Below, piece after piece: positions 49,358 to 49,417 of a stretch of DNA of 49,417 nucleotides; position 1 is the first letter of the stretch; the number at the start of each line of letters is the position of its first letter. The stretch is from Synergistota bacterium (GTDB lineage: Bacteria > Synergistota > Synergistia > Synergistales > Aminobacteriaceae), in contig JAKJGK010000003.1 of NCBI GenBank assembly GCA_022704435.1, forward strand, positions 1 through 49,417. The letters are read 5' to 3'. The position numbers were made by a program, and so were the translations under genes. The notes beneath the pieces were generated by a model, which saw nothing but the letters and a program-made list of their open reading frames with translations, had not been told where the DNA came from and made no database searches.

Positions 49358-49417
49358 CCAGAGGGGTTTTTCGTATTTTCAAGGTGCGGATTTGGGATCA
49401 CCGGGCTGGAGTGGCGC

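Larger units (their letters stand above)
47287..49396 (-). mobile_element. IS1380-like insertion sequence, about 2.1 kb
   Basis: A transposase gene is flanked by inverted ends CCCAAATCCGCA (47287-47298) and, on the other side, TGCGGATTTGGG (49385-49396). The flanking bases (CTTTT left, ATCAC right) show no target duplication that I can see, so the exact ends or an older insertion are uncertain. The left 200 bp also hold a hairpin and an internal end-like sequence (see findings). Confidence 0.8.

Noticed and set aside
47287-49396. Target-site duplication for the insertion sequence
   Set aside because: The flanking 4-5 bases on the two sides do not match, so none can be claimed.
1-49417. CRISPR array, tRNA, rRNA, integrase or phage genes
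   Set aside because: No regular spacer-repeat array, no tRNA cloverleaf or rRNA segment and no such proteins were recognised by eye. A dedicated search (tRNAscan, Infernal) would be the decisive check.

Overview
The window is a GC-rich, gene-dense bacterial stretch with no rRNA, tRNA or CRISPR array that I can recognise. Signal peptides, a TRAP transporter, an acetoin/2-oxoacid dehydrogenase cluster, several DUF families (DUF1576, DUF917, DUF1254, DUF4403) and many PAS/GGDEF proteins suggest an anaerobic, amino- or organic-acid-fermenting Gram-negative bacterium. The phylum Synergistota is my best guess. This rests on gene content and style, not on a marker gene.

Layout. 1-981: start of an oligopeptide-binding protein running off the left edge. 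982-1372: gene-free, with a three-copy repeat and a strong promoter. 1373-4044: ZIP metal transporter, M20 peptidase and FdhD-like protein, closely spaced. 4005-8967 (minus): MCP, CheW and hybrid histidine kinase. 9168-12827: thioesterase (minus), then ParA, an unknown partner, MntP, a GIY-YIG protein and two unknown small proteins. 12865-20568: acoA, acoB, a TRAP transporter (dctP, dctQ and a dctM lacking its C-terminus), acoC and a lipoamide dehydrogenase. 20647-24541: diguanylate cyclase, lipoate ligase (minus), MBL hydrolase, tandem repeats and a DnaJ-domain protein. 24630-33809: PEP-carboxykinase-like protein, unknown gene (minus), MATE exporter, second MBL hydrolase, DUF1576, small protein, DUF917 and a DUF1254 lipoprotein. 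33865-41042 (minus): Fe3+-type ABC transporter, DUF4403 protein and DUF362 ferredoxin-like protein. 41135-47256: GNAT-like protein, CCA/poly(A) polymerase-family enzyme, diguanylate cyclase, glycerate 2-kinase, and (minus) a PAS protein with a degenerate GGDEF domain. 47287-49396: an IS1380-like insertion sequence.

How the genes may work together. The central block joins a lipoate-dependent 2-oxoacid/acetoin dehydrogenase to a TRAP importer in one transcription direction. A lipoate-protein ligase that could supply its cofactor lies about 1.5 kb downstream. The TRAP genes sit inside the aco genes, and DctM has lost its last part where acoC begins, which suggests a rearrangement. Two GGDEF proteins look catalytically intact. 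A third has lost the GGDEF signature but keeps the RxxD inhibitory-site motif, so it may bind c-di-GMP instead of making it. The iron-type ABC operon has a near-consensus promoter, a strong stem-loop between the binding-protein and permease genes, and a permease whose ribosome-binding site points to an ATC start codon.
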